This document shows, in pieces, positions 35,923 through 49,665 of a DNA stretch of 64,000 nucleotides (its first letter is position 1; each line of letters begins with the position of its first letter). Source of the DNA: Zygnema cylindricum (taxonomy: Eukaryota > Streptophyta > Zygnematophyceae > Zygnematales > Zygnemataceae); contig JBBHKE010001165.1 of the NCBI GenBank assembly GCA_037447655.1, positions 62,001-126,000 of the forward strand. The letters are read 5' to 3'. The position numbers were made by a program, and so were the translations under genes. The notes under the pieces were generated by a model, which was not told the origin of the DNA, searched no databases, and saw only the letters and a list, made by a program, of their open reading frames with translations.

Positions 35923-36372
35923 TAATGTTGTCTATTGGGTAAAAATTCATCGCGATAAATTGGATATTCGATATATTGAATATCAATCGGTCAAAGGGAG
36001 TGATATATCGCTCCGGGAACAACAAGAATTATCGCGATATATTTGGTAAAAAGTGGGCGTCCGTACAGATTTAGTACGGCAAATCGTATGGTTCATAGCA
36101 CGGAAAACCGTACGACAAATCGTATAGAGAATCCTTAATCCTCCCTCGACCCCCCGTTGAGCGTGCGCCACGGGAAGGGGGGGCGGCTTTCGAATTTTTT
36201 TTTGACTTTACGTCACTTTGATATATCACGATAGAAATATATTGAATTATCGGCCAATATAAATATCGCGATATTAAGCTTCTCGATACATTGATGCGAT
36301 ATATAGATTATCAGGTACCTAAATGTACTTACATATCGAATATCCGCAAGAGGCCTTCGATACACAACACTA
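35923..36372. mobile_element. hAT-like element, diverged short copy
   Basis: 450 bp from TAATGTTGTCTATTGGGTAA to CGATACACAACACTA, filled with CGATATATTG and TATCGCGATA words like copy 3 at 59243. The flanks (GCTATAAC left; CTGTACAC right) do not match directly. A MITE starts 4 bp after the right end, and GCTGTAAC follows that MITE, so the original duplication may have been displaced. Confidence 0.65.
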
Positions 36373-36375
36373 CTG

Positions 36376-36587
36376 TACACCGTAGATCGCTATGAGGGTT
36401 AATCATGCTAATTCGGCGCCCCTAAATTTTTACCCAAATTCTTAAATAAAGTGATTAAAAAAATCATAAAAAATAATTTAGAGTGACTTGTTTCCTTAGA
36501 AATCCCCAAATTCCCAATTAGCTTTAGTCATTCTAATTGATCTTTAACACTAAATATTTGTTAACGCTAATAGCGATTCGCGGTGTA
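36376..36587. mobile_element. Mariner/Stowaway-like MITE c
   Basis: 212 bp TA to TA, ends TACACCGTAGATCGCTAT and GCGATTCGCGGTGTA. The interior is the reverse complement of MITE d, sharing GGCGCCCCTAAATTTTTACC-like and AAATCCCCAAATTCCCAATT segments. Confidence 0.8.
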
Positions 36588-38967
36588 GCTGTAACGCAAT
36601 GATATCGCTATCTTTAATTGTGACGGATGTAGACATGGGTGTAATTTGTGACGGTTGTAGACGACTACAAAACTTGCAACAATTGATGACGTTTTCAAAA
36701 TAGTGACGGTTGTAGAGGTCTAGTTTCTTGTGACATTGTAGATGTTTAGGGTTTGTGACTTTTTGACGTCACACTCACTTATGATAGGGTTGACGTCACT
36801 AATTCCAAAACTTTTCGCCATGGTTTCCCGATTTTTTTTTCGTCTTTTCTCACTCTACTTGCCATCAAATTAAGCCTAAAGAGTGTTAAAAGTCATATTT
36901 TTCAGCGATCTGTTATTTGATATCATTATTGCGGTTTTTCATTGCAAAATTTTTGAGATGGACGCGGTAATGGGAGAGGGAGAGAGAAAGAGGCGCCTTC
37001 ACGGACTTTGCTTTTGACGAAATGGCGTCCATTGGTCGAGACCCCTCCACGGCCCCTGTAAGTAAAAAATTGCACGGAAAAAAATATGCACAGGGTGGAA
37101 ACGTGCAGTGGATTTTTTTGTTGGTACTCCGAACAGAAAAGTTTTCAAAAATATTCGACGCGTGCCACAACGTCTGCGTATTCGTTCACATCATGAAAAT
37201 TTAGTTAAAATCACAGCGCTAGGTGATTTTAGTAGAAGTTTGAAGATGAGATGGAGGGACGCGAAAGTGGGTCGAAACGCGCTAGACGACAAACTGCAAT
37301 ATATTTAAAGTTTCAAAGTGACGCAAATTGTATTGTGGTAATTTCATTTTTCTTGTACGGATGCGGATTTTCTTGTTGCGGACTAAGTTTTGGATGAAAA
37401 CGACAGAAATAAATCCTTACTATATCACATGGGAAAGTGCCCTGAGTGTTTTATCAAAGTTTGAAGGGTTCAGAAATTCACGCCTGAAACGTTTAGCGCT
37501 TCTAGAATAAAATATTAAAATCATATGTAACTTCGTTTTGCACCTTCATAATTAAGAGATAAATCGGCAGATCGGCGATACAGTACTCAATATCATATCG
37601 ACCAGACCGAAACCGCCCTTTCAATGTCGGAAACCGAGAATCGTCAATTTCATTCCGATACGCACCACCTCAGCTGTAAAACCCGTATTGTTGAAGCGAC
37701 GTCGGAGTGCGCCGCACTATTTCATTTTAGTGCGCACTGTTAGAATCATAAAATCATTCAAATAGTGCGGCTGCACCTTTATTCCCTAATCCCTACGAAA
37801 TACCGTACAGGAAAAGCAGGTAAAACTAATAAAAGCATATCTTTGGTGTGAACGCGCGTGCCATAAAAGTCATTATTTTTATTCCCCGCTTCCGCACGTT
37901 TCGTACCATATCCGATACCGAATCCGGAACTGCCATGGTTCGCACGTGCTTGATCAGGTCCATAAAGCCGGAATTTGTTCGGATGAAAGTCTTCTTTTGT
38001 CGTTTTCTTAGTTTTTTACCAACATTTGTTTACCGCTCGATTCTGTTGAACAGTTGCATGGACGTACTCGACAAAATTCCTCTCCGTACTTTTGAGTTTT
38101 TATCCGTACATATGACGTGGCAGTATCTATTTGCGAGCGTACACCGAACCTCGTGCGAATTCATAAGTCCTTTGGAATTTTGTCGTTTTGGGATCCCCGA
38201 AATGCGGCAACTCTCGACGTCGTCTCCTCTGGTTTAATTACGCGTCGCGACAAATACTAGCTTGACTTGACCATCCTTGACCGGTCCACCTGCCACGTCA
38301 TCTTACTCCAAATAGGACAACTGCACCTGGATTGTTTTGGTGGAAACCGACAAAAATAGTACGGCGGATGCGAAAAAGGATCTCAACAAATTGTCGCGTA
38401 CCAAAATTTCAGCCGCAAAAAAAATCTCGGCGTGACGACCAGTCACAAAAAGTAAAAAAAACATTTATTTAGTTCAAAAATGCGGCTTTGGCACTTTTAT
38501 CGTGCGCACGAAACTGGTATATTAAATTTAATACGCATTATTACCTAAAAATACGTATTTTTTTTCCAAAAGTTGGAATAAGAGTTGATTATGATACCGA
38601 ATCCGTACGGTCCCGAACCTCACGGTAACTGTCAACCGTAATTTCAGCTGTCCAATACCTGCCGTCTCCGTACATAATTTTTGTCGTCACATGACCACCG
38701 GTCTTCCGCGGCGATTTATGGATCCGATCTGATCCTCCCTGATCGATCTTCTCTCCTCCCTCTGACTCCTCTCTCCGCCTTCCTCCTCCCTCCCTCCCTC
38801 AAATCTCTCTCTCCCCCTTCTCTCCACTCCTTTCTCGCACTCTCCCCTTTTCCACGTACCTCTTTTGTCGTATCCTGGCTAGTGGGGAAGTCCACCTGCT
38901 GCCAGGTGGCTGCAGGAGCTGCTCTCTCTGCGATCCTCTCGCGAAAACGACAAAAAGCAATCATTGC
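36588..38967. other. Intergenic region upstream of AceTr gene 1
   Basis: From 36620 to 36760 the word GTGACGGTTGTAGA recurs. Short frames at 37022-37500 and 37848-38237 show no family motif. Just before the gene (38740-38860) lies a CT-rich stretch, probably promoter or 5' UTR; a start site cannot be placed. Confidence 0.5.
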
Positions 38968-41163
<2,196 letters not shown>

Positions 41164-42768
41164 TTTTACACCCCATTTGTCCCCCAATTACCTTAAATAA
41201 AACCGGCATCTAAATTGCGTGAAAAAGAAGCCAGATTTTGCTTGAAGTAAAGGGCGTAAATTTCCATCGGCGACATTTTTTTCCTTTAGATTTCTGTCCC
41301 TCGACGTAGGATTTTGTTGTTTTTTAAGCATTATTTTTTTTTTCTAGTTCTTTCTTTTTGTTTCCTTTTTTCTTTTCTTTTCTATTTTTATTGTGTTTAT
41401 GTTTTTTGGTCTTTTAGGGAGGAGGGACAGCTTTTCCAATTCAACTATGGGAAGAAGTTAGAACCTGAAAGTAGTGTAATCAGTTTTTTTTTTTTTTTAT
41501 CTTTTTTTTGCTTTTATTTTTTTTAGAACACAAAGTTTTGTTGCTTTAGAATGTTAGCTTCACGCAGTTGTTTTTTTTTTTTTGTACCTTTTATAGTTCC
41601 TTTTCATCGCCAGTGTTATTTGTGTTAAAGTTAAGTTAAATAAAATTTATATTTTTTTTTTAAATGTTCGTGTTTTTTTTTTTCTTTTGTCATGTATTTT
41701 GCATTACAACCTTTGCAATGTCATCATTTGTTTATTTGCTAATTTATTTTTTTATTCATTTGTTTATTTGTTTGTTTATTCACTTATTTATTTATTTGTT
41801 TGTTTATTTATTTTTGTCGATTGCACAACCTGGATTAAAAAGGCGTGCTCTTGTTTGATTGGATGGATTCACATTCACATTTTTTTTTCCATTCTTTGGT
41901 TTTTCAATTTGATGACAATTAACATTCCCAGAGGAGAACAATGGTGGTAGAAATTTAATTCTATAGCTTTATCTACACCGAAAGAGAGAGAGAGAGAGAC
42001 AGAGAGAGACAATGTATTCCTATTTTGTCTTTTATGCTTGTTTCAAATACACTAAAATTTAAAATTTCATAATGAAAGTTCGTACATTTTGTACTTTATC
42101 ATCATCATCATCAGGTTCAATTTCACATTACCTACTCAATTATTTCGCCAAAATTGGTCCATTTTTTGTTCATTGTAACTAAGAAAATTTTACTGAAGTC
42201 CGAAAATACTTTGAAATTAATCTCAAATTAGCTCAAAATTAGTCTTACCAATCCGTACAATTCCGATTTTGTCATACAATCCCTCTTATAAATTGAAACC
42301 AGAAATACTACTAAATCCCCACTTCCTCACTCCCTCCGGAGGTTACATCACAGTCAAATTTAGTGTAGAATTCCCCCATTCCTCCCTCTCCCCAAGCATT
42401 CGTACTGGTATACCTTTTCTCTAAGTTCCTCTCTCTTTTGATATATTATTTGAGTTCACCAGTGATAAAACCCTTTTTAGTGTGGATCCAAAAATTTGAC
42501 AAAAAAAGGAGGCATTGATATTAGTTCAAATCTTTTAGTGTATTAGTGCGTAATATTTTAGACGCAAGTGTATGAAACATCCATGAAATGCCAAAAAATT
42601 GCTTTTTAAAAATCCCCAAATCGAGAATAACTTGTTAGTATATAGAGAGGAAGGAGGTAAAGGTGATTTTTTTTTTTTTTTTTTTTGCAACTGGGCAGTT
42701 TGTTATCAATTCTATCTACTGTCCAAAATCTCACTCCGAATGTCTAGATTCCTAACCCATTCTCAAGC
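41164..42768. other. 3' flank of AceTr gene 1, T-rich
   Basis: AATAAA-type signals lie near 41195 and 41640, so the 3' UTR probably ends in this region. Poly-T runs and a TTTATTTG-type repeat (41735-41815) follow. No further gene is seen. Confidence 0.55.
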
Positions 42769-42989
42769 TACAGGATGAATCGTTATTAGTGTTAATGCTT
42801 TTTTTGCCACTTAAAACATCTTTTCTCCGTACACACTTGTCTGATTGTGGATCTAACCGTCACGATTGAAAAGTAAGATTCTCAGCTTCCCATTGGCGGT
42901 CTCAAATTGAAAATCGGACAAATGTAAACAGAGAAAAAATGTTTTAAGTGGCTATAAATTTATTAACATTAATAGCGATACATGGTGTA
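42769..42989. mobile_element. Mariner/Stowaway-like MITE e
   Basis: 221 bp, TA to TA. Left TACAGGATGAATCGTTATTA, right AATAGCGATACATGGTGTA. Interior shares ACATCTTTTCTCCG and AAAATTGGACAA-like words with MITE f. Confidence 0.75.
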
Positions 42990-43895
42990 TCTTCATTAAG
43001 ATAACTTTTTCGGTGAAGGAGACGAAGGAGGTGAAGGTGATTTTTATAGAAGGAGAGGCCATCAAAGGCCAAAAGTAAAGAAAAGACAGAAAATAAATAG
43101 ATGACAAAACAAAGGAAAGTAGGCAGGAAGTTTTGTCGTCAAGATGTCCTTTTCGTAATTGATGAAAAATACATGTAAGACAAGTGACTTTTATAGAACC
43201 ACGAAATGAAACGTCGGTTCGAGTTAGATCTAGGACAAGACGTAACTAATGTGGGTAGAACTAGTCACGTCAAAAGAATTCAATTGACTAATTCAATTGA
43301 CTGGCGATTCCACTGAGAATCATGTCTACACTACAAGAAGTATGTACATTCCACTAAGTATCGTTCTATACTAAAAAAGGTATTGTACATTCCACTAAGA
43401 GGGTTATAGCGTAAATAATAAAGTACAATAAAGGACATGTACTTCTATAGTAGCGTTTAGGATTTTAAGGATGTGAATTTAGACATAAGCTTTAAGAGAG
43501 AATTTGACACTTTCAATAATTTTTGGACCGTCGATGTCCAGATTACAAACTCATTCTCAATTTATCTTTATTTATAAACCAGGATAGGATTAAAATGTTT
43601 AGGAAACTGGGATGCAATTTTTTACTCAAATTGTTGATATGCATCATCCATGATGTGAGGGGATACAACACTTAAGCTCACCCTAGATTGACACTTTCCA
43701 TAGCCAAAACTTTTAGCCTCACAACTCATACAAAACCTGATATTATAATCTGAAAATTGACAGCATGAAATTTTCAGGTCAACACTAGAGGCCTGCAAAA
43801 TCTCACACAGATTGGCCAAGAGACGAGAAAGTTATCGGCCTTGAAAATTAGTGTTCTTATCTATGTTGAAAAATGTATTAGTAAAGTAGTGAAGG

Positions 43896-44124
43896 TACAC
43901 CGTGTATCGCTATTAGTGTTAATGTTTATTTTGCCGCTTAATACATCTTTTCTCCGCACACATTTGCAAGATTGTGGATCTGATGGTGGCAATTGAAAGG
44001 TAAGGTTCTCAGCTTCCGAGTGGCGCTCTCAAACTGAAAATTGGACAAGTGTGTACGGAGAAAAGATGTTTTAAGTGGCAAAAAAATATTAACAACTAAT
44101 AAGCTAATAGCGATACACGGTGTA
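43896..44124. mobile_element. Mariner/Stowaway-like MITE f
   Basis: 229 bp, TACACCGTGTATCGCTATTA to AATAGCGATACACGGTGTA. Same subfamily as MITE e, with an inner inverted repeat pair ACATCTTTTCTCCG / CGGAGAAAAGATGT. Confidence 0.82.
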
Positions 44125-44540
44125 AAGTCTGTCTTTTAGGTGCGTATTTTATACTCACGGCACCTGTACCTGCTCTCCGACGACATTGCCGTACGCTTTA
44201 GGTACTGTAATCTCGTACGGATGGAACCCTGAATGTGTAACTGCGACCGAGAGCAATAACACATAGATCGACCGTACGAAGAAAAGGCACAGTGTGAAAA
44301 GAAATCGCGAAGCATCGCCGTACCATGTAGAATGTCCGTAACAAGGAGTACCTGATAGAGTGGACTCTTAGGGACAAAACGTAAGCGTAAACACTAAACA
44401 GAATTTACGAATCTTAAATAGTGTGACCAACAAAAAATACGAATACCTGCGCCTTTGAAAAATACGTATGTTTTTAATATAAGCCCCGTACGGATTTTAG
44501 AACATTCGGAGTGATTACAAAAGGTGGGCAGAGGCCCAAC

Positions 44541-44690
44541 TACACCGCGAATCGTTATTAGTGTCAAAGTTTAAATAGTGTTGAAGAAAATTTACCGTAA
44601 TTGATGCTAATTAAAAACTTGATTTTTTTTTTTTAAAAAGGTGTATTCTAATTTCGGCATTATGCTAATTTGGGAACAGGAAAAATGGAA
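44541..44690. mobile_element. Mariner/Stowaway-like MITE g, left part only
   Basis: Starts TACACCGCGAATCGTTATTA and continues with family-like words (AATTGATGCTAATT, GGTGTATTCTAATT). No inverted right end is found, so the copy is truncated and its right boundary is approximate. Confidence 0.55.
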
Positions 44691-44948
44691 TATTCGTTGT
44701 ACCATTATATACATTAATATATGTATTCGTACAAAATATTAGAAATCGTACGTCGTCGTGAAATTTAAATATCCGTACATGTCAGAGTAGTTTAAGTGTC
44801 AGACTAATCCCGTTTTTTGAGCGCACGTTCTTATGCGTGCGCGTCTGATTTAATTCATTTTTTTGTAATTTTTTCACATGAAAAGGTACATATATGTACG
44901 GTCTAAAATCGACCGTACACCACACTATTTAGATCTTATTGTAATTTC

Positions 44949-45722
44949 TAGTGTTGTGTATCGGTAAGGATTTGCCGATAACCGATATGGGCCTTTTTTC
45001 GGGTATCCGATAATCGATATATTGGTACAATATATCGACATCGGTCTTATCGCCGATAAGTAGCCGATAACGATAATTATCGGCGATAACTGTACGGACC
45101 GTACAGATAAATGTACGGTATGTACACTCAACTGTACGTCATATTCTCCGGACGTGTACAAGCATAGAAAGTACTGTAGCCGCCATGAAATCTGTACGAT
45201 TTTGATACGGATCCAGTAAAAACGATGTACCTTTCACATCCGACGCCATGGCTTTGTCCCTTAATTCCTTGAAATCCACTAGGGACCTGCCACGTGTCAA
45301 TCTGTCGGCTTTTTTGGCAAAAGCTGCCAAAAGAGCCATTCCGGGATGCCGGCGCTCACGCTGGCCCGTCCGTTCGTGTTTTCTCATTCCAAGTCGTCCG
45401 TTCGATTCCGGCGGCGCGCAGAATGTTATTTTGCGTCCGTTGTACTTTTGTGTCAGCCGTCCTTTTCCAGTTCCATGTTCACCAGTTTTTTAGTAAATTT
45501 CCGTACGTCGCCGTAAAATTTTTGTTCAGTTAACCGGCCAACGTTTATGCGCAGCGTTTACTGTAATAAATTGCAGTTAAACTGTAACAGAACAGATTTT
45601 TATACGTGGCATGCCACGCTATATAAAATCAATAAAATAATACAGTATGTTATAAGTACTATTGTACGCATACTATATATTTTTCTAAGTTATCGCCGAT
45701 ATGGAATTTGTTGGTCCCATTT
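44949..45722. mobile_element. hAT-like element, one end truncated
   Basis: Begins TAGTGTTGTGTATCGGTAAG; the following 110 bases are the reverse complement of the right end of copy 1. Towards 45722 it matches the inverted left interior (TTATCGCCGATATGGAATTTG) but stops before the terminal repeat. Confidence 0.75.
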
Positions 45723-46027
45723 GTGGTTTGACCTTTAGTGTGGACTCGTTCAAGGTTTTGGGTCAACGACCCATTTTCTCTTTTAGTGTTCCTGTATAGT
45801 GTGCTTTTAAGTGCTCTTTTACTTTAGTTATTGTATTTGTATTTGTTTTTTTGGTTTCCAATGTCTTGTTGTTAGTGTGCTTAGCTTTTGTAGTTTATGT
45901 TTATACTTTTGGTTGTATTTGTAGCCTTTAATGGTAGTTAATTTTTTTTCATTTCAATCATGTTTTTTAGTATGATGGTTTAACCATCGCGGTTTTGATG
46001 ATAAAATCCTCTTTATACGAATGATGT

Positions 46028-46231
46028 TTTACCAGCTGTAGAGGCAAAGAATCTTTGGAAGCATATGTTTTCCGTCCTTGTCCAATTTTCGGTTAGAAAC
46101 CACCAATAAAAGGTGACAATCTCAAATTTCAATTGCCACCGTCCTATTAACAATTCATTAAGTGTGCACTGAGAAAATATATTTTTGAGTGGCGAGAACA
46201 ACATTAATAGTAGTAACAACACATTACTGTA
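46028..46231. mobile_element. Diverged MITE of the e/f subfamily
   Basis: The minus strand reads TACAGTAATGTGTTG, ATTAATGTTG, CCACTCAAAA, GGTGGCAATTGAAA and AAAATTGGACAAGG in the order seen in MITE f. The outer boundary near 46028 is approximate. Confidence 0.5.
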
Positions 46232-46644
46232 CTCCTTCACGATGTTTGTTGCAATTCTACTTGTTATCTAAATCCAATATTGCTTTGTGGACCTTTGCCA
46301 ATGACTCTGGATATTCTTGAATCAAACTAAAAACCTTCGTTGGTGTTTTCTCCCTAATTGTAATATCTACGTTTTTTCCATGTATCCACTTTCACGCCCG
46401 CACTACAACTGGCGATGATCTTCTATATCAACACTCCCCGAAGGCTTAGCTTTGTGCACCCCCAGCTAAAAACTTGTTTTTTGTTTCTTACCATCCGTCA
46501 CTATGTCAAATTACTTGTCGGTGCTCAATGTCGAGTCCATATTGAGGATTTCACATCTAAGCTTTACCCTAAGTGGTTTCTTCCAAGAGGCAAGCTTAGC
46601 CACTATTGATAGATAACATGCTACCTGTTGGATTTCTGCAGAAT

Positions 46645-46696
46645 CCAGGATTCGACCTTTCAACTGTGAAAGCGTCAACCATTGCACCACCAACTC
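46645..46696 (-). ncRNA. Truncated tRNA-like unit in the TRIM-1 3' LTR
   Basis: The minus strand reads GAGTTGGTGGTGCAATGG and, further on, GGTCGAATCC. Both boxes are damaged and the 3' acceptor arm is missing. Confidence 0.55.
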
Positions 46697-46906
46697 GATG
46701 TTGAGCTTGGCGGGTCCTTACCCATTTCTTTCGGGCGACTTTGAGTCTCGTCGTACCCCATTACACCCTTTATTGAACCGGCTTCCATCTGCTAATCCAA
46801 TATCCCCCTCACCAAGAGGTCGGTCAATCCATCCGCAATCCCATTGCCTGATATCATATTGGATTTCCGCAAAATCCGGATTCGGTGTCCCGTATTAGGG
46901 AAAATT

Positions 46907-46978
46907 TAGCCGGCCAAAGGGCTCGAACCCAAAACCTCTCTCTTGCCATGAACGCGCTAACCACTACGCCACCAGCTC
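46907..46978 (-). ncRNA. tRNA-like Pol III unit in the TRIM-1 5' LTR
   Basis: Read on the minus strand it begins GAGCTGGTGGCGTAGTGG and has an A box (TGGCGTAGTGG, perfect consensus) and a B box (GGTTCGAGCCC, perfect consensus). The acceptor arms GAGCTGG and CCGGCTA pair at six positions. The anticodon and T stems pair poorly, and it contains TTTT inside. It is therefore a decayed tRNA-like unit rather than a tRNA gene. Confidence 0.7.
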
Positions 46979-47511
46979 GATGTTGAGCCTAATGGGTCTT
47001 TACCCATTTTTATACCGACGGTTTTGAGTGTGATCGTACCATATTACACCCCCTATTGAACCTGCACCCACGTGCCAATCCAATACTACCAACCATAACT
47101 ACATGACATCATGCACGTTTTCCCACACTGAGAACAACACGCACAGTTTCACACCATTTGTGATTTGTGAGCAAATAAGATACAATATTCTAAACAGTGC
47201 TAATCATCAATTTGTTAAATATAATACAGGCTGAATTTAGCTTTGCTAAGTTTTATTTTGATGTTCGTACTATCATCTCCCTTTTTTCCCTTCCCGCCAT
47301 TCAGATGACAGTATATTACCAATAGTACTGGACGACATACATGTGGGAAGGAAGCAAAGTAACAACCTTTAGGCCCCAGTTTCCGGAATTTCTTTGTCAT
47401 ATTTTTGACGTCCATATTTTTTTTTTTTATAATAATAACTAACATTAAGAGCAATGGCCATGACTACGTGATTTTCACATTAAATGACATCTTCTCCCAT
47501 TACATTTATAT

Positions 47512-48082
47512 TGAAAGGATCAACAAAAATTCTGAGCTCACTTACAAACAATTATAGCAGCAGAAGCATTAAAAATGTAAAACATTAAATCAACATTGAA
47601 GAGACATTTCAAAAATTTATCATATCAATAAAAAACCGAAATTACAAATTCTGCTCTTCTATCTCCTTGTCTCTACTCTTTGTATTCCTTACTTAATTGA
47701 TTAACACACATTTATGGTGTCCCTTAAATACAATACCTGCCATGGAGTGACACGTGTGAGCATGCGCCGCCAAGAAGCCTCTAGAAATCTGCCACCTGTC
47801 CGTAGATTAGACTAGAACACTCTAAATTTCACTAATGACTGAAACATTGCAAAACGACAAGCTAAGACGAAAGTACTAGACAAAACTAGAAGCACTATCG
47901 CACTAAACTAGACGTACGAAAGTTTTAGACGAGAAACGAAACGACAAATGTTTCGCGGAACATTTAGAACTATATCGAAACGTACGTTTGTGTACTTTCG
48001 GTAAATTCTAGAAAGTATAGTTTTTCTTTTGCGAAATCAAACTACTTCTGTGTGCGTACGATTCTTTCAATGAATCGTAACA
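47512..48082 (-). repeat. Copia 3' LTR
   Basis: 571 bp; on the minus strand it starts TGTTACGATTCATTG. GAAGAGGGGGAA (48083-48095), the polypurine tract, lies immediately before it. Confidence 0.93.
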
Positions 48083-48112
48083 TTCCCCCTCTTCGTTGAA
48101 GAATCGTCTACG

Positions 48113-49665
48113 TCACAACAACTCTAGTTTATGTCTTCCTCTTAAAAGCACATCAAACGTCGCCGCCTTAGTAAGCATATCAGCAGCTTCCTCAAGTGTC
48201 GATACATATTGAAATTCCACTTCTTTAGCCGCTACCAAAACTCGTACGAAATGCTATTGGATCCGTAAATGTTTAGTGCGCTTATGAAATACGGGATTTT
48301 TCACAAGTGCCATCGAACTCATACTATCCGTGAAAATTTTTAAACACCCAATCGAAAATCCAAGTTCGCCTAACATTTCTTTTATCCATATAGATGCTTT
48401 GCTTGCGTGGCACGCCGCCATATACTCGGCCTCCGTTGAACTTAGTGCCACGGTTGGTTGCAAACGTGAACTCCACGAAATCGCCGCTCCACCAAACAGG
48501 AATGCGTATCCGGACGTTGATTTTCCCGAATAGAAATCTCCGCCCCAATCGGCGTCGCAATATCCGACGCATTCCAACGATTCACTTTTAGATTTGAATA
48601 CAAGACCGATATCCGTAGTTCACGCCAAGTATCAAAATATACGCTTGACGGCTTCCCAATGCGATTTCTTAGGCGCTTGACAATATCGACTTACAATTGA
48701 AACGGTCGCCAAAATATCGGGCCGCGTACCTACACTTAGGTACATTAAACTTCCAATCGCTTCGCGGTACGGTACATTTACCGTCGCTTCTTCCTCAAAC
48801 TTTCGCAATTGACATTTTGCATCCATAGGCGTCGAAATTGGTTTTGCGTCAAGCATAGAAAACCGAGTTAATACCTCTTTACAATATTGTGCTTGACTTA
48901 ACTTTATATCCCCGTTCTCATTGCGAATCACTCCAATTCCCAAAATATATTTTACTTCACCAAGATCTGTGACTTTGAAATGTTGTCGTAAGTTGCCTTC
49001 AATTCGCGTATACGTTCCAAACAATCCGACGTCATCAAGAAATCATCGACGTAAACCGAAAATATAATTTGATATTTTCCTTGTCCTTTCATGTACACTC
49101 CAGAATCCAAAATTGTACGTCTCAAACCAAAGTCTAAAAGAACTTTGTGTAGGCGTAGATACCAAGTGCGAGGCGCTTGCTTCAACCCGTAAAGCGATTT
49201 GCGAAGACGCCATACCATTCCTTCCCGTGACGTCACGCCTTCAGGTATCTTCATGTAAACCTCTTCTTCTAACTCTCCATTCAAAAACGCGGTCTCCACG
49301 TCCATTTGATCAGCGTGTTTCTTCTTCGCAGCGGCAATCGCCATAATCATCCTTAGAGAGTCGAATTTCACAACGGGAGCATATGTCTCCGTGTATTCAA
49401 CCCCCTCTCTCTGCTGAAATCCTTTGCATACAAGTCTCACCTTATATTTTACTACTTCACCCGATGCACCAATTTTAGTTTTGAAGACCCATTTCGCGTC
49501 AATCGCTTTCTTTCCTTTCGGTAATTTTACTTCCTCAAATGTCCGATTTTCCACAATTGACTTATACTCCTCCAAAGCCGGCTTCTACTTCGTTTCTCAA
49601 TCACACGAGTTTCTCGCCTCCGCGTATGATTGAGGATCGCCGGCTAGATTCTCGCACAGTAATTG
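48113..49665 (-). pseudogene. Copia reverse transcriptase and RNase H, broken
   Basis: RT: AIDAKWVFKTK, QMDVETAFLNGELEEEVYM, SLYGLKQAPRTWY and the catalytic SVYVDDFLM (near 49060), then YILGI and SIVSRYC. RNase H: CVGYCDADWGG with TVALSSTEAEYMAA (near 48425-48570); the C-terminal KAATFDVLLRG ends at a TGA at 48113-48115. Breaks: stops near 48612 and 48255 and a frameshift near 49000. This enzyme copies retroelement RNA into DNA; in this copy it cannot be made whole. Confidence 0.88.

Larger units (their letters stand above)
46626..47085 (-). mobile_element. TRIM-1: miniature LTR retrotransposon with tRNA-like LTRs
   Basis: The element is 460 bp and flanked by a perfect 5-bp duplication, CTACC (46621-46625 and 47086-47090). 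LTRs: 46626-46802 (177 bp) and 46857-47085 (229 bp), with ends of the form TGTTGGATT...AATCCAACA, some mutated. In minus-strand direction the 54-bp internal part is a primer site TGATATCAGGC, similar to the initiator-Met site, and a polypurine tract TGGTGAGGGGGA. No protein is encoded, so it must depend on enzymes from other LTR elements. The longer LTR holds a tRNA-like segment with A and B boxes; the shorter lacks about 50 bp of it. The LTRs are homologous to those of TRIM-2. Confidence 0.88.

Noticed and set aside
35915-36380. 8-bp duplication around the hAT-like copy at 35923
   Set aside because: GCTATAAC and the bases after the right end do not match; only a displaced GCTGTAAC beyond the next MITE is similar, so no duplication is claimed.
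46626-47085. A pair of tRNA-derived SINEs
   Set aside because: The boxes suggested SINEs, but the direct repeats, primer site, polypurine tract and CTACC flanks fit an LTR element better; there is no poly-A or SINE tail.
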